Below, piece by piece: positions 25,464-36,631 of a DNA stretch of 64,000 nucleotides (its first letter is position 1; each line of letters begins with the position of its first letter). The position numbers were made by a program, and so were the translations under genes. Origin of the DNA: Rhizobium rhizogenes (lineage in GTDB: Bacteria; Pseudomonadota; Alphaproteobacteria; Rhizobiales; Rhizobiaceae); the NCBI RefSeq assembly GCF_002005205.3, contig NZ_CP019702.2, positions 372,001 through 436,000 on the forward strand, in the 5' to 3' direction. The notes beneath the pieces were generated by a model, which had not been told where the DNA came from, made no database searches, and was given only the letters and a program-made list of their open reading frames with translations.

Positions 25464-26102
25464 TCAGGCGCGCAGTGCGGCCGCTTCGGCAGCAAGCTTG
25501 GTGATGCCCGCCCAGTCGCCCGTCGCCACCAGTTCGCGCGGGGCAACCCAGGAGCCGCCGACGCAGACGACGTTCGGCAGGGAGAGGTAATCGTTGGCGT
25601 TCTTCAGCGAAACGCTGCCGGTCGGGCAGAAGACGGTGCCGGCGAGCGGCGAGGACAGCGCCTTGAGGTAAGGTGCGCCGCCGGCCTGTTCGGCGGGGAA
25701 GAACTTCAGGACCTTGTAACCCTCGTCGCGCAGCGCCATGACTTCGCTGGCGGTGGCGGCACCGGGAAGCAACGGCACCTTGGAACCGCGCGCGGCTTCC
25801 AGCACGCTCCTGTTGATGCCGGGGCTGACGATGAAGGTGGAGCCCGCTTCGGCTGCCGCTTCGAAATCCCGGGCGTTGAGAATGGTGCCGGCGCCGACAT
25901 TGGCGCCTTCCACTTCCGCCGCAACCGCGCGGATGGCATCCAGCGCCGCCGGCGTGCGCATGGTAATCTCGATTGCCTTCAGGCCGCCTGCGACCAAAGC
26001 GCGCGCCAAGGGCACGGCAGACGCGGCATCATCCACGATCAGCACCGGAACAACCGGCTGAAGTTTGAGGATGGAGAGAAGTTTTTCGGAGTCCTGGGCC
26101 AA
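25464..26102 (-). CDS. eda: KDPG/KHG aldolase (2-keto-3-deoxy-6-phosphogluconate aldolase)
   Basis: Splits 2-keto-3-deoxy-6-phosphogluconate to pyruvate and glyceraldehyde-3-phosphate, the last step of the Entner-Doudoroff route used by rhizobia for sugars. The 212-residue protein has the class I aldolase TIM barrel with the proton-shuttle Glu45 in AIEITMRT, the Schiff-base Lys133 in VLKFFPAEQAGG, and the phosphate loop CVGGSWVAP. Both catalytic residues fall at the same numbers as in E. coli Eda. It is monocistronic; the edd and zwf genes are not in this window. A close relative, 2-dehydro-3-deoxy-6-phosphogalactonate aldolase, is less likely. Confidence 0.92.
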   Translation of the reverse strand: MAQDSEKLLSILKLQPVVPVLIVDDAASAVPLARALVAGGLKAIEITMRTPAALDAIRAVAAEVEGANVGAGTILNARDFEAAAEAGSTFIVSPGINRSVLEAARGSKVPLLPGAATASEVMALRDEGYKVLKFFPAEQAGGAPYLKALSSPLAGTVFCPTGSVSLKNANDYLSLPNVVCVGGSWVAPRELVATGDWAGITKLAAEAAALRA

Positions 26103-26274
26103 GATGAGCCTCCCTTGCGCGATTGAAACGATTGAAATCCGGTTTACCGATTAGCCTGCCCCGGCTTTGATGTCGAGGCGTGGCAAGGCCATTTTTTATA
26201 CAGATACTTCAATCAATTCGCTTCTTCATGAAGCCCTCTTGCGATAATCTGGCGCCGCAATTTGCGGAGACAGC

Positions 26275-26763
26275 ATGGCCAAGGAAATCGAACGGAAGTT
26301 TCTTGTTGCAGGCGGTGAATGGCGCAATGAGGTGACGCATAGCATGGCTTTCCGGCAGGCCTATGTCGCTTCGCTGGAAAATCGCTCCGTCCGGGTCAGG
26401 ATCGTCAACGGGCATGATGCGACACTGACCATCAAGATCGGCGCCAGCGCGCTTGTCCGCGATGAATATGAATATTCCATCCCCCTCAAAGACGCGCAAG
26501 AGCTGATGGCCAGCGCGCCGGGCGTGGTGATCGAGAAGACGCGTCACACGGTTGATCATGGCGGCTTCACCTGGGAAATCGATGTTTTCGAAGGCCGTTA
26601 TCAGGGGCTGGTGGTCGCGGAAGTGGAAATGAACGACGAGAATGCCGATCCAGACCTGCCCTCCTGGCTGGGCAAGGAGGTGACGGGCGACCGCCGCTTT
26701 TCCAACCAGTCTCTCGCCATGGACTGTCCGAGTGGAGGCTTGCCGGATGCCCTTCAGAATTGA
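26275..26763 (+). CDS. CYTH-domain triphosphatase, short form
   Basis: A 162-residue protein consisting of one CYTH domain. The defining ExExK motif is seen as EIERKF at residues 4-9; further tunnel-lining residues lie in VRVRIVN, TLTIKIG, EYEYSIPL, VIEKTRHTV and WEIDVFEGRYQGLVVAEVEM. CYTH enzymes hydrolyse inorganic tripolyphosphate or similar triphosphates with Mg2+. In E. coli YgiF the CYTH domain is fused to a CHAD domain; here the CHAD partner is a separate gene that starts 17 bases before this one stops, so the two products are made together. Confidence 0.9.
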   Translation: MAKEIERKFLVAGGEWRNEVTHSMAFRQAYVASLENRSVRVRIVNGHDATLTIKIGASALVRDEYEYSIPLKDAQELMASAPGVVIEKTRHTVDHGGFTWEIDVFEGRYQGLVVAEVEMNDENADPDLPSWLGKEVTGDRRFSNQSLAMDCPSGGLPDALQN

Positions 26764-27655
26764 TCCGAAGAAGCCCTTCGGCGACGAAATCCGCCGTGCC
26801 GGGCTGGAACTGATCGAGGACGCGATCACCATCCTGCGCGACCAACCCTCGGGTTCGCATGAGGCCGTGCACGATGCCCGCAAGCGCTTCAAACGTCTGC
26901 GGGCGCTCTACCGCCTCATCCGCAGGGCGGCGCCCGATTTCAGCCGCGCCGAAAATGCCCGTTTCCGCGATATCGCCCGCTCGCTCGCCTTTGCGCGGGA
27001 TGCGACGGCGCTGGTGGAAACAGCGGAATATCTCGAGGCTTTTGCGCTTTCCGATACGCAGGGCGAGGCATTGCGGTCGATCACGGCAATGCTGCGCGAG
27101 CGCCGCGACGATGCCCTTGATCATGAGGCCGGCCTCGATGAGGCGATTGCGGCGGCCATCGCCGGCTGCGAGGCGGGACGCGAGGAGCTGGAAGCCCTCT
27201 CCCTGCCGGGCGATCTGAAAAAGACGGCAAGGCTGGTGAGGACCAGCTGGGCGAAACAGAGGGTAAAAGCGCGCAAGGCGCTTTCCGACTGTCACGACCA
27301 GGCCGATGTCGAACATTTCCATGAATTGCGCAAGGCGGGACAGGCCTACTGGATGCATCTCGGCCTGCTGCGCCGTCTCTGGCCTTCCGCCATGCGCGCC
27401 AAGCGGGCCGATACCAAGCGGCTGGTCGATATTCTCGGCCATGAGCATGATCTCTCCATTCTCGCCGCCGTCGCCGACCGGGAACCGGAGCGTTTCGGCA
27501 ATGGCGAGCGGCTGGCGCTTCTTCTCGATGCGATCATCGAAAGGCAGCAGGCGCTGCGCAGCGAAGGTCTTGAACTGGCGGACGAGGTGTTTTCCGAATC
27601 CGCCCGCACCGAAAGCCGCATTGTCGGCCTCTTGTGGCGGCAGGCGGCGAAATAG
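26747..27655 (+). CDS. CHAD-domain protein, partner of the CYTH triphosphatase
   Basis: A 302-residue all-helical protein with the conserved His-containing helices of CHAD domains: SHEAVHDARKRFKRLRALYRLI in the first half and DVEHFHELRKAGQAYWMHLGLL in the second, each with the basic surface that binds polyphosphate. The ATG at 26747 follows GTGGAGG and overlaps the CYTH gene by 17 bases; an in-frame GTG at 26732 is part of that ribosome site. CHAD proteins bind inorganic polyphosphate granules. With CYTH this suggests a two-gene polyphosphate or triphosphate module. Confidence 0.9.
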   Translation: MPFRIDPKKPFGDEIRRAGLELIEDAITILRDQPSGSHEAVHDARKRFKRLRALYRLIRRAAPDFSRAENARFRDIARSLAFARDATALVETAEYLEAFALSDTQGEALRSITAMLRERRDDALDHEAGLDEAIAAAIAGCEAGREELEALSLPGDLKKTARLVRTSWAKQRVKARKALSDCHDQADVEHFHELRKAGQAYWMHLGLLRRLWPSAMRAKRADTKRLVDILGHEHDLSILAAVADREPERFGNGERLALLLDAIIERQQALRSEGLELADEVFSESARTESRIVGLLWRQAAK

Positions 27656-27756
27656 GCGGGAGAACCCGTGAAATCCCGGGATTTGACGATTTTCAAAATA
27701 GCGCTCCCCGCCGATAAATATTGCTTTGCAGCGGCCGTCGCTGTATTTCAGCGCCC

Positions 27757-28701
27757 ATGACCGACACGACCATTCTCCCCCGCCCGGAAGTCTCTGGCGA
27801 TTTCCTTGTGGCCGCACTTTACCATTTCGCCCGCCTGCCGCGGTTCGAGAGCCTGCGCGAGCCGCTGTTCGAGCTCTGCCGGAAGAACGGCGTCAAGGGC
27901 ACGCTGCTGCTCGCCGCCGAAGGCATCAACGGCACGATTGCCGGGCCGGATGCGGGCATTCACGCCGTGCTCTCCTTCCTGCGCGCCCAGCCGGAATTTG
28001 CCGCGCTGGAGCACAAGGAAAGCCGCGCCTCGCACATGCCTTTCGTGCGGTTGAAGGTGAAGCTCAAGAAAGAGATCGTCACCATGGGCGTGCCGGACAT
28101 CGATCCGAACCGCATCGTCGGCACCTATGTCGACCCGCGGGACTGGAACGCGCTGATTTCCGACCCGGATACCATCGTCATCGATACCCGCAACGATTAC
28201 GAGACCGCCATCGGTGTCTTCAAGGGTGCGGTCGACCCGAAGACCAAGACCTTCCGCGAGTTTCCCGACTGGGTGAAGAACAATCCCGGCCTGCACAACA
28301 AGCCGAAGATCGCCATGTATTGCACTGGCGGCATTCGCTGCGAAAAGGCCACCGCCTTCATGAAGGAACAGGGTTTCGACGAGGTCTATCACCTCAAGGG
28401 CGGCATCCTGAAATATCTGGAAGAGGTGCCGGAAGAAGAAAGCCTGTGGGAAGGCGCCTGCTTCGTGTTCGATGAGCGCGTCTCGGTGGTGCACGGCCTT
28501 GCCGAAGGCGATCATCAACTCTGCCATGCCTGCCGCAATCCGATCACCCCGGAAGTGCGTCTGTCACCCAAATTCGAGGAAGGCGTTTCCTGCCCGAGCT
28601 GCTACGATGAGCGCAGCGAAGAGGACCGCCAGCGTTTCCGCGACCGCCAGCAGCAGATCGAACTGGCGAAGAAGCGCGGCGAACAACATCTGGGACGGTA
28701 A
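27757..28701 (+). CDS. trhO: tRNA uridine(34) hydroxylase TrhO (rhodanese-family, YceA)
   Basis: Installs 5-hydroxyuridine at wobble position 34 of some tRNAs, using oxygen. The 314-residue protein has the YceA layout: an N-terminal ferredoxin-like domain ([46 protein letters not shown]), a rhodanese domain with active Cys in [12 protein letters not shown] near 187-197, and a C-terminal Cys-rich tail (CHACRNPI and CPSCYDERS). The ATG at 27757 gives [12 protein letters not shown], a normal start for the family. A 14-bp perfect palindrome AAATCCCGGGATTT lies 73 bases before the start. Confidence 0.93.
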   Translation: MTDTTILPRPEVSGDFLVAALYHFARLPRFESLREPLFELCRKNGVKGTLLLAAEGINGTIAGPDAGIHAVLSFLRAQPEFAALEHKESRASHMPFVRLKVKLKKEIVTMGVPDIDPNRIVGTYVDPRDWNALISDPDTIVIDTRNDYETAIGVFKGAVDPKTKTFREFPDWVKNNPGLHNKPKIAMYCTGGIRCEKATAFMKEQGFDEVYHLKGGILKYLEEVPEEESLWEGACFVFDERVSVVHGLAEGDHQLCHACRNPITPEVRLSPKFEEGVSCPSCYDERSEEDRQRFRDRQQQIELAKKRGEQHLGR

Positions 28702-28815
28702 GGCAGGCAGCCTTCACGGAGGGCGGCGGAACCGGTCGGTCTCGCCCCCCAACCTCCTCCCCCGGCGGGGAAGAGAGAAACGGGTACGCTACCGGAGCGC
28801 GGAAACCGCCGCCGC

Positions 28816-31020
28816 TCAGGCCCCTGCCCGAAGCGCAAACAGCGGCGCGGCCTGCCCTTCCACCATGGCGGTGATTTCTTCGGCGGCCACCGGTTTCGAG
28901 AACAGGTAGCCCTGCAATTCGTCGCAGCCGCACAGATGCACGATAGCCGCCTGTTCTTCGGTTTCGATGCCTTCCGCCGTCACGGGAATGTCGAGTGACT
29001 TGGCCAGCGCCACCGTTGCCTGCAGCATTTCCAGCGACCGCCCGCCCTTTTCCAGCGCCATGACCAGCGACCGGTCGATCTTCATGCGGTCGAAACCGAA
29101 GCGGCGCAGATATCCGACACTCGCAAAACCGGCACCGAAATCGTCGAGCGCAATATGCAGGCCAAGCTGCTTCAGCTTGTCGATCGCGGCACTCGCCCGC
29201 TCCGGATGCTGGATGAAATAACCTTCCGTCATTTCCAGTCGCAGCCTTTCGGGCGGCGTCTGCGTGGCGTCGAGAATATCCGCGACATGGCCGGAAAATG
29301 CCGGGTTGCGGAACTGCACCGGCGAAATATTCACGGACATCTTGATGGATGGCCATTGCCGCGCCGTCTCACACGCCTTGCGCAGCACCATGAGGCCAAG
29401 CCGGTCGATGAGACCGCTGGTTTCGGCCGCTGCGATGAAGATATCCGGCGGCACGAAACCGTGCCCCGGCCTCTGCCAGCGCGCCAGCGCCTCCACCCCG
29501 GTGATGCAGCGCGTGGCGGCGCTGACGACGGGCTGATAGACCACCGAAATCTCGTCGTTCAGGATCGCGCAGCGAAGATCGGCCTCCAGCTGCAGCTTTT
29601 CCACACGCAGCGCATCCATCTTCAGCTCGTAGGAAACGTAACGCCCGCGACCGTTCTCCTTTGCCTGATACATGGCCATGTCGGCCCGGCGCAGCAGTTC
29701 CTCGCCATTGATGTCGCCCGCCCGCGAGATCGAAGTGCCGATGCTGCAGCCGATGCTCGCCACCCTTTCACCGATGCTGAAGGGTTCCGTGAAGAGTTCG
29801 AGAAGGGCCAGACAGAGCTTGCGGCCTTCCGACCAGACGTCGTTGCCCTGAATGGCGATGGCGAATTCATCGCCGCCGAGCCGCGCCAGCACCGCCCCTT
29901 CCGGCACCAGGACCTTGAGCGCCGCCGCCACGCCCTTGATCAGCCGGTCGCCGGCGGCATGGCCGTAGGAATCGTTGATTTCCTTGAAACCGTCGAGATC
30001 GAGGTAAAGCAGTTTGATATCGGTCTTGTCGTGCCGGGCCTTGCCGACCATGCGGTTCAGCTTTGCAAACAGGCCGGCGCGGTTGCTGAGACCGCTCAGC
30101 CGGTCGCGCAAGGCTTCCTCGCGCGCCGCCGCCTCATCCGCCTTCAGCCGGTCGAGCGCGGCCGAACCGATGATGAGGAGCACCAGAAAGAACGCGCCGG
30201 CAATGCCGAGCGCGGTGAAGACCACCGGCCGCGCCTCATGGAAACTGACGTCTCCCGGCAGGTGCGAGCGCCATACGAGCCGCGCCAGCACATCGCCCAG
30301 CGGATTGACGATATCCACGTGATTGTCGGCAGGCCCGTCACCATATTGCAGTTCCAGACCATCGATGACGTAGTTGCGGGCAAGCTTGTCCACCGTCGCC
30401 TGCTTCAGGTGACGGGCGAAGATCAGATAACGCCGTTCCGCACCCACCGACGGCAAAACGCCGGACTTGAGCCGAACCAGCGCGACGCCCGCGGCAGCGA
30501 CACCGTCACCGGTCCTGACGAAACCCGTGGCCTGCGAGGTGATACCGGGCCGCATGGCCTGCACCCGCTCGATCATCTCCTTCAGGCCAGCGGCGAAATA
30601 GGCGTCATACGCCCATTTCGCCGGCTTGCCATTCTGATAGGCCATCAGGACCTTGCCGTCTTCATCCAGGACGACGGCGGTATCGAAGAGATCGTTGTTG
30701 ACCGTCATGTCGCCGTAATTGCTGGCTATCCAGTCAAACCTGTCAGGCGCATAGACATATTCGGCGGCATCGTCCCAGGCGGCATAGTCATTGAGCGTTG
30801 CGCCCAGTTGCTCGCGGAAGGTGACCAGAGCGCCCGCCGTGGTCTCGCGTGAGCGGGCATTGTCAAGCAGGTTCGCCTTTTCCCGGACCTGACTGAGGGC
30901 GGACAGCACCAGCGCGGTGACGATGATAAGCACCAGCGCGAAAGTGGACAATACGACGCCGACGGCGGTTCTGCGCCCGACCGGCAAATAATCCCCGATG
31001 TTTCGCGGTGCAATCCGCAT
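28816..31020 (-). CDS. Membrane GGDEF-EAL protein with CHASE4-type sensor (c-di-GMP synthesis and/or breakdown)
   Basis: A 734-residue signalling protein. An N-terminal helix (VGVVLSTFALVLIIVTALVL) and a second one near 270-290 (VVFTALGIAGAFFLVLLIIGSAAL) enclose a periplasmic CHASE4-like domain with the WDDAAEYVY motif. The GGDEF domain has an intact LGGDEF active site near 381-386; the EAL domain has GVEALARW near 505-512, plus NISPVQFRN, LEMTEG, LDDFGAGFASVGYL, KIDRS and EGIETEEQ, all catalytic signatures. Both activities therefore look possible. I start at ATG 31020, preceded by AAGGGG; the longer frame to 31059 lacks such a site. It is monocistronic. Confidence 0.9.
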   Translation of the reverse strand: MRIAPRNIGDYLPVGRRTAVGVVLSTFALVLIIVTALVLSALSQVREKANLLDNARSRETTAGALVTFREQLGATLNDYAAWDDAAEYVYAPDRFDWIASNYGDMTVNNDLFDTAVVLDEDGKVLMAYQNGKPAKWAYDAYFAAGLKEMIERVQAMRPGITSQATGFVRTGDGVAAAGVALVRLKSGVLPSVGAERRYLIFARHLKQATVDKLARNYVIDGLELQYGDGPADNHVDIVNPLGDVLARLVWRSHLPGDVSFHEARPVVFTALGIAGAFFLVLLIIGSAALDRLKADEAAAREEALRDRLSGLSNRAGLFAKLNRMVGKARHDKTDIKLLYLDLDGFKEINDSYGHAAGDRLIKGVAAALKVLVPEGAVLARLGGDEFAIAIQGNDVWSEGRKLCLALLELFTEPFSIGERVASIGCSIGTSISRAGDINGEELLRRADMAMYQAKENGRGRYVSYELKMDALRVEKLQLEADLRCAILNDEISVVYQPVVSAATRCITGVEALARWQRPGHGFVPPDIFIAAAETSGLIDRLGLMVLRKACETARQWPSIKMSVNISPVQFRNPAFSGHVADILDATQTPPERLRLEMTEGYFIQHPERASAAIDKLKQLGLHIALDDFGAGFASVGYLRRFGFDRMKIDRSLVMALEKGGRSLEMLQATVALAKSLDIPVTAEGIETEEQAAIVHLCGCDELQGYLFSKPVAAEEITAMVEGQAAPLFALRAGA

Positions 31021-31201
31021 AAATTCCCCTTCGAAAGCATCATCTTGCGAAGGAAACATTCAGAAGCCGTTAAACGGCATTGTGGCGGCGCCCCAAAAAA
31101 CAACGGGTACAAAACGACAGTCTGGCTGCGAACCTGAAAAATCCTTCCCTGAAATGCCTGGGGTTTTTCATCAAAGACGGATTTTCCACCGTGTCGAAAA
31201 G

Positions 31202-31229
31202 AAAAAACCTCCCCCGCGAACGGGAGAGG
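31202..31229 (-). terminator. Rho-independent terminator after metQ
   Basis: On the minus strand: CCTCTCCCG-TTCG-CGGGGGAGG followed by TTTTTT, a nine-pair stem with a TTCG tetraloop (one G-T pair). It lies 28 bases after the metQ stop and ends the metNIQ operon. Confidence 0.9.
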
Positions 31230-31256
31230 CCGAAGCTTTCGCCATGGCGACAAAGA

Positions 31257-32036
31257 TTACCAGGACGGGATGACCGTGCCGTTGTACTTTTCCAGAATGA
31301 AGGCCTTCACTTCCGGGCTCTGGTAGGATTCCACCAGCGTCTTCACCCACGGCTTGTCCTTGTCCTGCGCACGGACGGCGATGATGTTGGCGTAAGGGGA
31401 CTTTTCGCTTTCGATCGCGATGGCGTCCTTCTTCGGGTTGAGGCCCGCTGCCGTGGCATAGTTGGTGTTGATGACCGAAGCGTCGGTGTCGTCAAGCGAA
31501 CGCGGCAGCTGGGCAGCATCAAGTTCGACGATCTGGATGTTCTTCGGGTTTTCGGTGATGTCGGCAGGCGTTACCTTCAGGCCGGCTTCTTCCTTGACCT
31601 TGAGCACACCCTTGGAAGCAAGAACCAGAAGCGCACGGCCGCCATTGGTCGGGTCGTTCGGGATACCGATGGTCGCGCCGTCCTTCAGCTCGTCGAGGTT
31701 CTTCACCTTCTTGGAATAAACGCCCATCGGGGTGGTGATGGTGGTGCCGACGCTGACGAGATCGAACTTGCGGTCAGCGATCTGGTTGTCGAGGTAAGGC
31801 TGGTGCTGGAAGGAATTGGCCTGCAGCTCGCCATCGTTCAGCGCCTGGTTCGGCACGACATAATCGGAGAATTCGATGATATCGATATCGAGGCCCTTGG
31901 CGGCCGCAATCTTCTTCACCTGTTCCATGATCTGCGCGTGCTCGGCGGGGGTAACGCCGATCTTGATGGTCTCGGCCAGCGCCTGACCGGCGGTGAAGAG
32001 AGCGGCGAGCGAAGCCGCGAGGATGAGTTTTTTCAT
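31257..32036 (-). CDS. metQ: Methionine ABC transporter substrate-binding protein MetQ (NlpA family)
   Basis: Periplasmic receptor of the methionine importer. The 259-residue protein has the NlpA/MetQ sequence throughout: TIKIGVTPAEHAQIMEQV, ANSFQHQPYLDNQI, GVYSKKVKNLDELKDGATIGIPNDPTNGGRALLVL, INTNYATAAGLNP and ESEKSPYANIIAVR. The signal peptide (LILAASLAALFTAGQALA|ETI) lacks a lipobox Cys, so unlike E. coli MetQ this one should be soluble in the periplasm. It is the last gene of metNIQ, with a strong terminator behind it. Confidence 0.93.
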   Translation of the reverse strand: MKKLILAASLAALFTAGQALAETIKIGVTPAEHAQIMEQVKKIAAAKGLDIDIIEFSDYVVPNQALNDGELQANSFQHQPYLDNQIADRKFDLVSVGTTITTPMGVYSKKVKNLDELKDGATIGIPNDPTNGGRALLVLASKGVLKVKEEAGLKVTPADITENPKNIQIVELDAAQLPRSLDDTDASVINTNYATAAGLNPKKDAIAIESEKSPYANIIAVRAQDKDKPWVKTLVESYQSPEVKAFILEKYNGTVIPSW

Positions 32037-32069
32037 GGGTGTCTCCTTGGGTTGTTATTATAAACGCAG

Positions 32070-33957
<1,888 letters not shown>

Positions 33958-34072
33958 TCATTTCGTCAGGCTTTCACTCAGAAATGCCGGGGATCGGCAA
34001 TTCGATGGCGCATACTTGCCCGCAGGCGCCACCTTTTAACAGGGATGTTTTTTCAATTATCTGAAAAGAGAG

Positions 34073-34110
34073 AAAAAATCTACCGCAAAGCCGCCTTGGC
34101 GACCCTGCGG
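34073..34110 (-). terminator. Terminator after the nitroreductase gene
   Basis: On the minus strand CCGCA...TCGCC-AA-GGCGG...TGCGG forms an interrupted stem followed, after TAGA, by a run of six T. It lies 28 bases beyond the stop. Confidence 0.65.
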
Positions 34111-34138
34111 CAGTCAAGCTTTTGCGATTGCGCGACGA

Positions 34139-34768
34139 TCAGACGCGGCTGACGAACTCTTCGGCCGGGCGGCGAACCTTCTTCAGGTTCACCAGCCAGT
34201 CGCCATCGGGCTGGCGATAACCCAGCGGCAGGATGGTAACGGAACGCAGACCCTTTTCGCGCAGGCCCAGAATTTCATCGAGCTTGGCCGGATCAAAACC
34301 TTCCATCGGGGTGGAATCAACGCCCTCGAAAGCCGCCTGCGCCACCGCCATGCCGAAACCGATATAGGCCTGACGGGCGGCATGTTCGAAATTCACCTGC
34401 TGGTCGCGCTGCGGATAGGAGGTGAGCAGCATCTGACGATAGGCTTCCCAGCCTTCATTCCTGATGCCGCGTTCTTCATTGACCAGATCGAACATATGGT
34501 TGATCCGCTCTTCGGTGTAGTTGTCCCACGCCGCAAATACCAGCAGATGCGAACCATCGGTGACCTGCGCCTGGTTCCAGGCGATCTCGCGGATCTTGGC
34601 GCGCACGTCAGGATCAGTGACGACGATCACCTCGAAGGGCTGAAGACCGCTGGAGGTGGGGGCGAGCCGCGCCGCCTCGACGATGCGCTCGACCTTGTCT
34701 TCGGACACCGGCTTGGAAGGGTCCATTTTCTTGGTGGCATAACGCCAGTTGAGTTTTTCGATAAGCAT
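34139..34768 (-). CDS. NAD(P)H-dependent nitroreductase-family flavoprotein (NfsB-like)
   Basis: A 209-residue FMN enzyme. It begins MLIEKLNWRYATKKMDPSKPVSEDKVERIVEAARLAPTSSGLQPFEVIVV, where RYATKK and APTSSGLQP are FMN-binding motifs of the NfsB/oxygen-insensitive nitroreductase group; ILPLGYRQPDGD near the end is the second flavin contact. It reduces nitro-aromatics, quinones or flavins; the natural substrate is open. The ATG at 34768 is chosen by family length; the upstream open frame only spans a palindromic repeat. It lies between metN and the beta-glucosidase gene and has its own terminator. Confidence 0.88.
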   Translation of the reverse strand: MLIEKLNWRYATKKMDPSKPVSEDKVERIVEAARLAPTSSGLQPFEVIVVTDPDVRAKIREIAWNQAQVTDGSHLLVFAAWDNYTEERINHMFDLVNEERGIRNEGWEAYRQMLLTSYPQRDQQVNFEHAARQAYIGFGMAVAQAAFEGVDSTPMEGFDPAKLDEILGLREKGLRSVTILPLGYRQPDGDWLVNLKKVRRPAEEFVSRV

Positions 34769-34949
34769 GTTCGTTTTCCCTTGGGAGGACCAGCCCGCCC
34801 TGCCCCTTGGGTGACAGAAACGGACGCTACGCTTCGCAGCTTGCCTGACATAAGGGACGGGATGGCGGGCGCAAGCAGGCACCGAAAGGTAACCGATAAA
34901 AAAGTTTGGGAAACTGATAATAAGGGGACGCAACTTTCGAAGTTGCTCT

Positions 34950-35027
34950 CCGTCATCCTCGGGCTTGACCCGGGGATCCATCAATACGACCCGATCGTGG
35001 ATCCTCGGATCAAGTCCGAGGATGACG
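34950..35027. repeat. Short palindromic intergenic repeat, type C
   Basis: A 78-bp element with outer arms CCGTCATCCTCGGGCTTGACC / GATCAAGTCCGAGGATGACG and inner GGATCCAT / GTGGATCC. It resembles the outer arms of type B with different bases and lacks the two inner modules. Confidence 0.8.
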
Positions 35028-35070
35028 AACGAGAGGTCGGTGCTTTGACGCAATCACGCCATGGGTAGGT

Positions 35071-36450
35071 TTACCCCTTCACCACACCATGGTTGCCCTT
35101 CGGAAACCCCGAAGCCAGCGCGCTGTACCATTTGCCGCTATTCTTCAGCGTACGCACCTGTGTGTCATAATCCACATGCACGAGGCCGAAGCGCATGCGA
35201 TAACCTTCGGCCCATTCGAAATTATCCATCAGGCTCCAGGCGAAATAACCGCGCATCGGATAGCCGTCCTTGATGAGATCGGCGACAATCCCAAGATGTT
35301 CGGCATAATAATCGAGCCGTGGCTGATCATCCACCTCGCCGTTTTCGACACCCATATTATAGCAGGCGCCGTTTTCGGTGATGTAGCACTCCGGCAGGTC
35401 GTAACGCTTGTAGAGCGTCTCGACCAGCGACTGCAGCGCCGGCGCATAAACCTCCCAGCCGATATCGGTCTTCACATCGCTGACGGCGGGAGCCGGTGTG
35501 GTGGCGGGGAACTCCGCACCCGGCGTCGCATCGTCGGCAACGCGCATCGGCGTGTAATAATTAAGGCCCCACCAGTCGAGCTTCTGGCTGATGATGGCGA
35601 GGTCTTCCGCCTCCACGACGGGCATGCGGCTGCCCAGCGCTTCCATCATCTGCGCCGGATATTCACCCTTGAAGACCGGATCGAAAAACGCGCCATTGTG
35701 GAACTGGAAGGCCCGTTCAGCCGCTTTCAGATCAGCTTCGCTGTCGGAAGCGGGAATGACGGAGTGGGCGTTCAGCACCAGTCCCACCGGCACTTTCGGA
35801 GCGACATGGCGCGATGCCTCGACGCCAAAACCATGGGCGAGATTGATGTGGTGCATGGCGGCAAGGGCCGCCTCCATGTTGCGCTCGCCCGGCGCGTGAA
35901 TGCCGTAGAGATGGCTGAGCCACACCGCGCACCACGGCTCGTTGAAGGTCGCCACCGCATCCAGCCGGTCGCCGAGACGGGCCATGACGGTCTTGGCGTA
36001 ACGCTGGAAGGCATGGGCGGTGGAACGCGAGGCCCAGCCGCCGTCGCCCATCAGCGTCAGCGGCAGGTCCCAATGGTAAAGCGTCGCATAGGTCTTGATG
36101 CCGCGCGCCTTGCAGCCATCAACGAGCCGGTCGTAAAAATCGAGCCCCTTCTCGTTGATCGGCCCGAAACCGTCAGGAATGATACGCGGCCAGGCGATGG
36201 AAAAACGATAGGCCTCGACGCCCATCTCCTTGATGAGATCGAGGTCTTCTTCCCAGCGATTATAATGGTCGCAGGCGATATCGCCATTGTGCCGCCCGAA
36301 GACATGGCCCGGCATGTTGCAGAAGGCATCCCAGATGGAGGGTTTGCGGCCATCGGCCTTGGTGGCACCTTCGATCTGGAACGAGGCGGTTGCGACGCCG
36401 AACAGGAAATCGCCGGGAAAACGGGCTGCAAGCGCTTTGGGATCGGTCAT
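35071..36450 (-). CDS. abg: Family 1 beta-glucosidase (Abg-type)
   Basis: Cytoplasmic retaining glycosidase that hydrolyses beta-glucosides such as cellobiose. The 459-residue protein is nearly identical, as far as I remember the sequence, to Abg of Agrobacterium sp. ATCC 21400, a model retaining enzyme. The acid/base is Glu171 in ATFNEPWCAV and the nucleophile Glu359 in CYITENGACY (Glu358 in the literature numbering without Met). SFQIEGATKADGRKPSIWD gives the N-terminal family signature. There is no signal peptide. A 12-bp palindrome CAAAGCGCTTTG lies about 125 bases upstream and suggests control by a LacI-family repressor. Confidence 0.96.
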   Translation of the reverse strand: MTDPKALAARFPGDFLFGVATASFQIEGATKADGRKPSIWDAFCNMPGHVFGRHNGDIACDHYNRWEEDLDLIKEMGVEAYRFSIAWPRIIPDGFGPINEKGLDFYDRLVDGCKARGIKTYATLYHWDLPLTLMGDGGWASRSTAHAFQRYAKTVMARLGDRLDAVATFNEPWCAVWLSHLYGIHAPGERNMEAALAAMHHINLAHGFGVEASRHVAPKVPVGLVLNAHSVIPASDSEADLKAAERAFQFHNGAFFDPVFKGEYPAQMMEALGSRMPVVEAEDLAIISQKLDWWGLNYYTPMRVADDATPGAEFPATTPAPAVSDVKTDIGWEVYAPALQSLVETLYKRYDLPECYITENGACYNMGVENGEVDDQPRLDYYAEHLGIVADLIKDGYPMRGYFAWSLMDNFEWAEGYRMRFGLVHVDYDTQVRTLKNSGKWYSALASGFPKGNHGVVKG

Positions 36451-36574
36451 CGGAGAGGCCTTCTCATATCCATCGAGCGTGAAAAGATGAACAGCGGTTT
36501 AGACCATGTCGGCCAGCAGGTACAGCCGGAGCCATTGAAATCTACAACGTTTCAGAATGGGAGGTTAACAAGTC

Positions 36575-36586
36575 CAAAGCGCTTTG
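36575..36586. promoter_or_regulatory. Perfect 12-bp palindrome before the beta-glucosidase gene, candidate LacI-family operator
   Basis: CAAAGCGCTTTG has the CG-centred form typical of LacI/GalR-family operators. It lies 125 bases upstream of the beta-glucosidase start. No LacI-family gene is adjacent; the nearest in the window is at 11811-12833. Confidence 0.5.
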
Positions 36587-36631
36587 CGCACGGAAATTCA
36601 CCGCGGCGGCAAGGCAACGGGGCGGGATATC

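Noticed and set aside
34769..35053. N-terminal extension of the nitroreductase
   Set aside because: The extra open frame covers a palindromic repeat and does not resemble the family; the ATG at 34768 gives the normal length.
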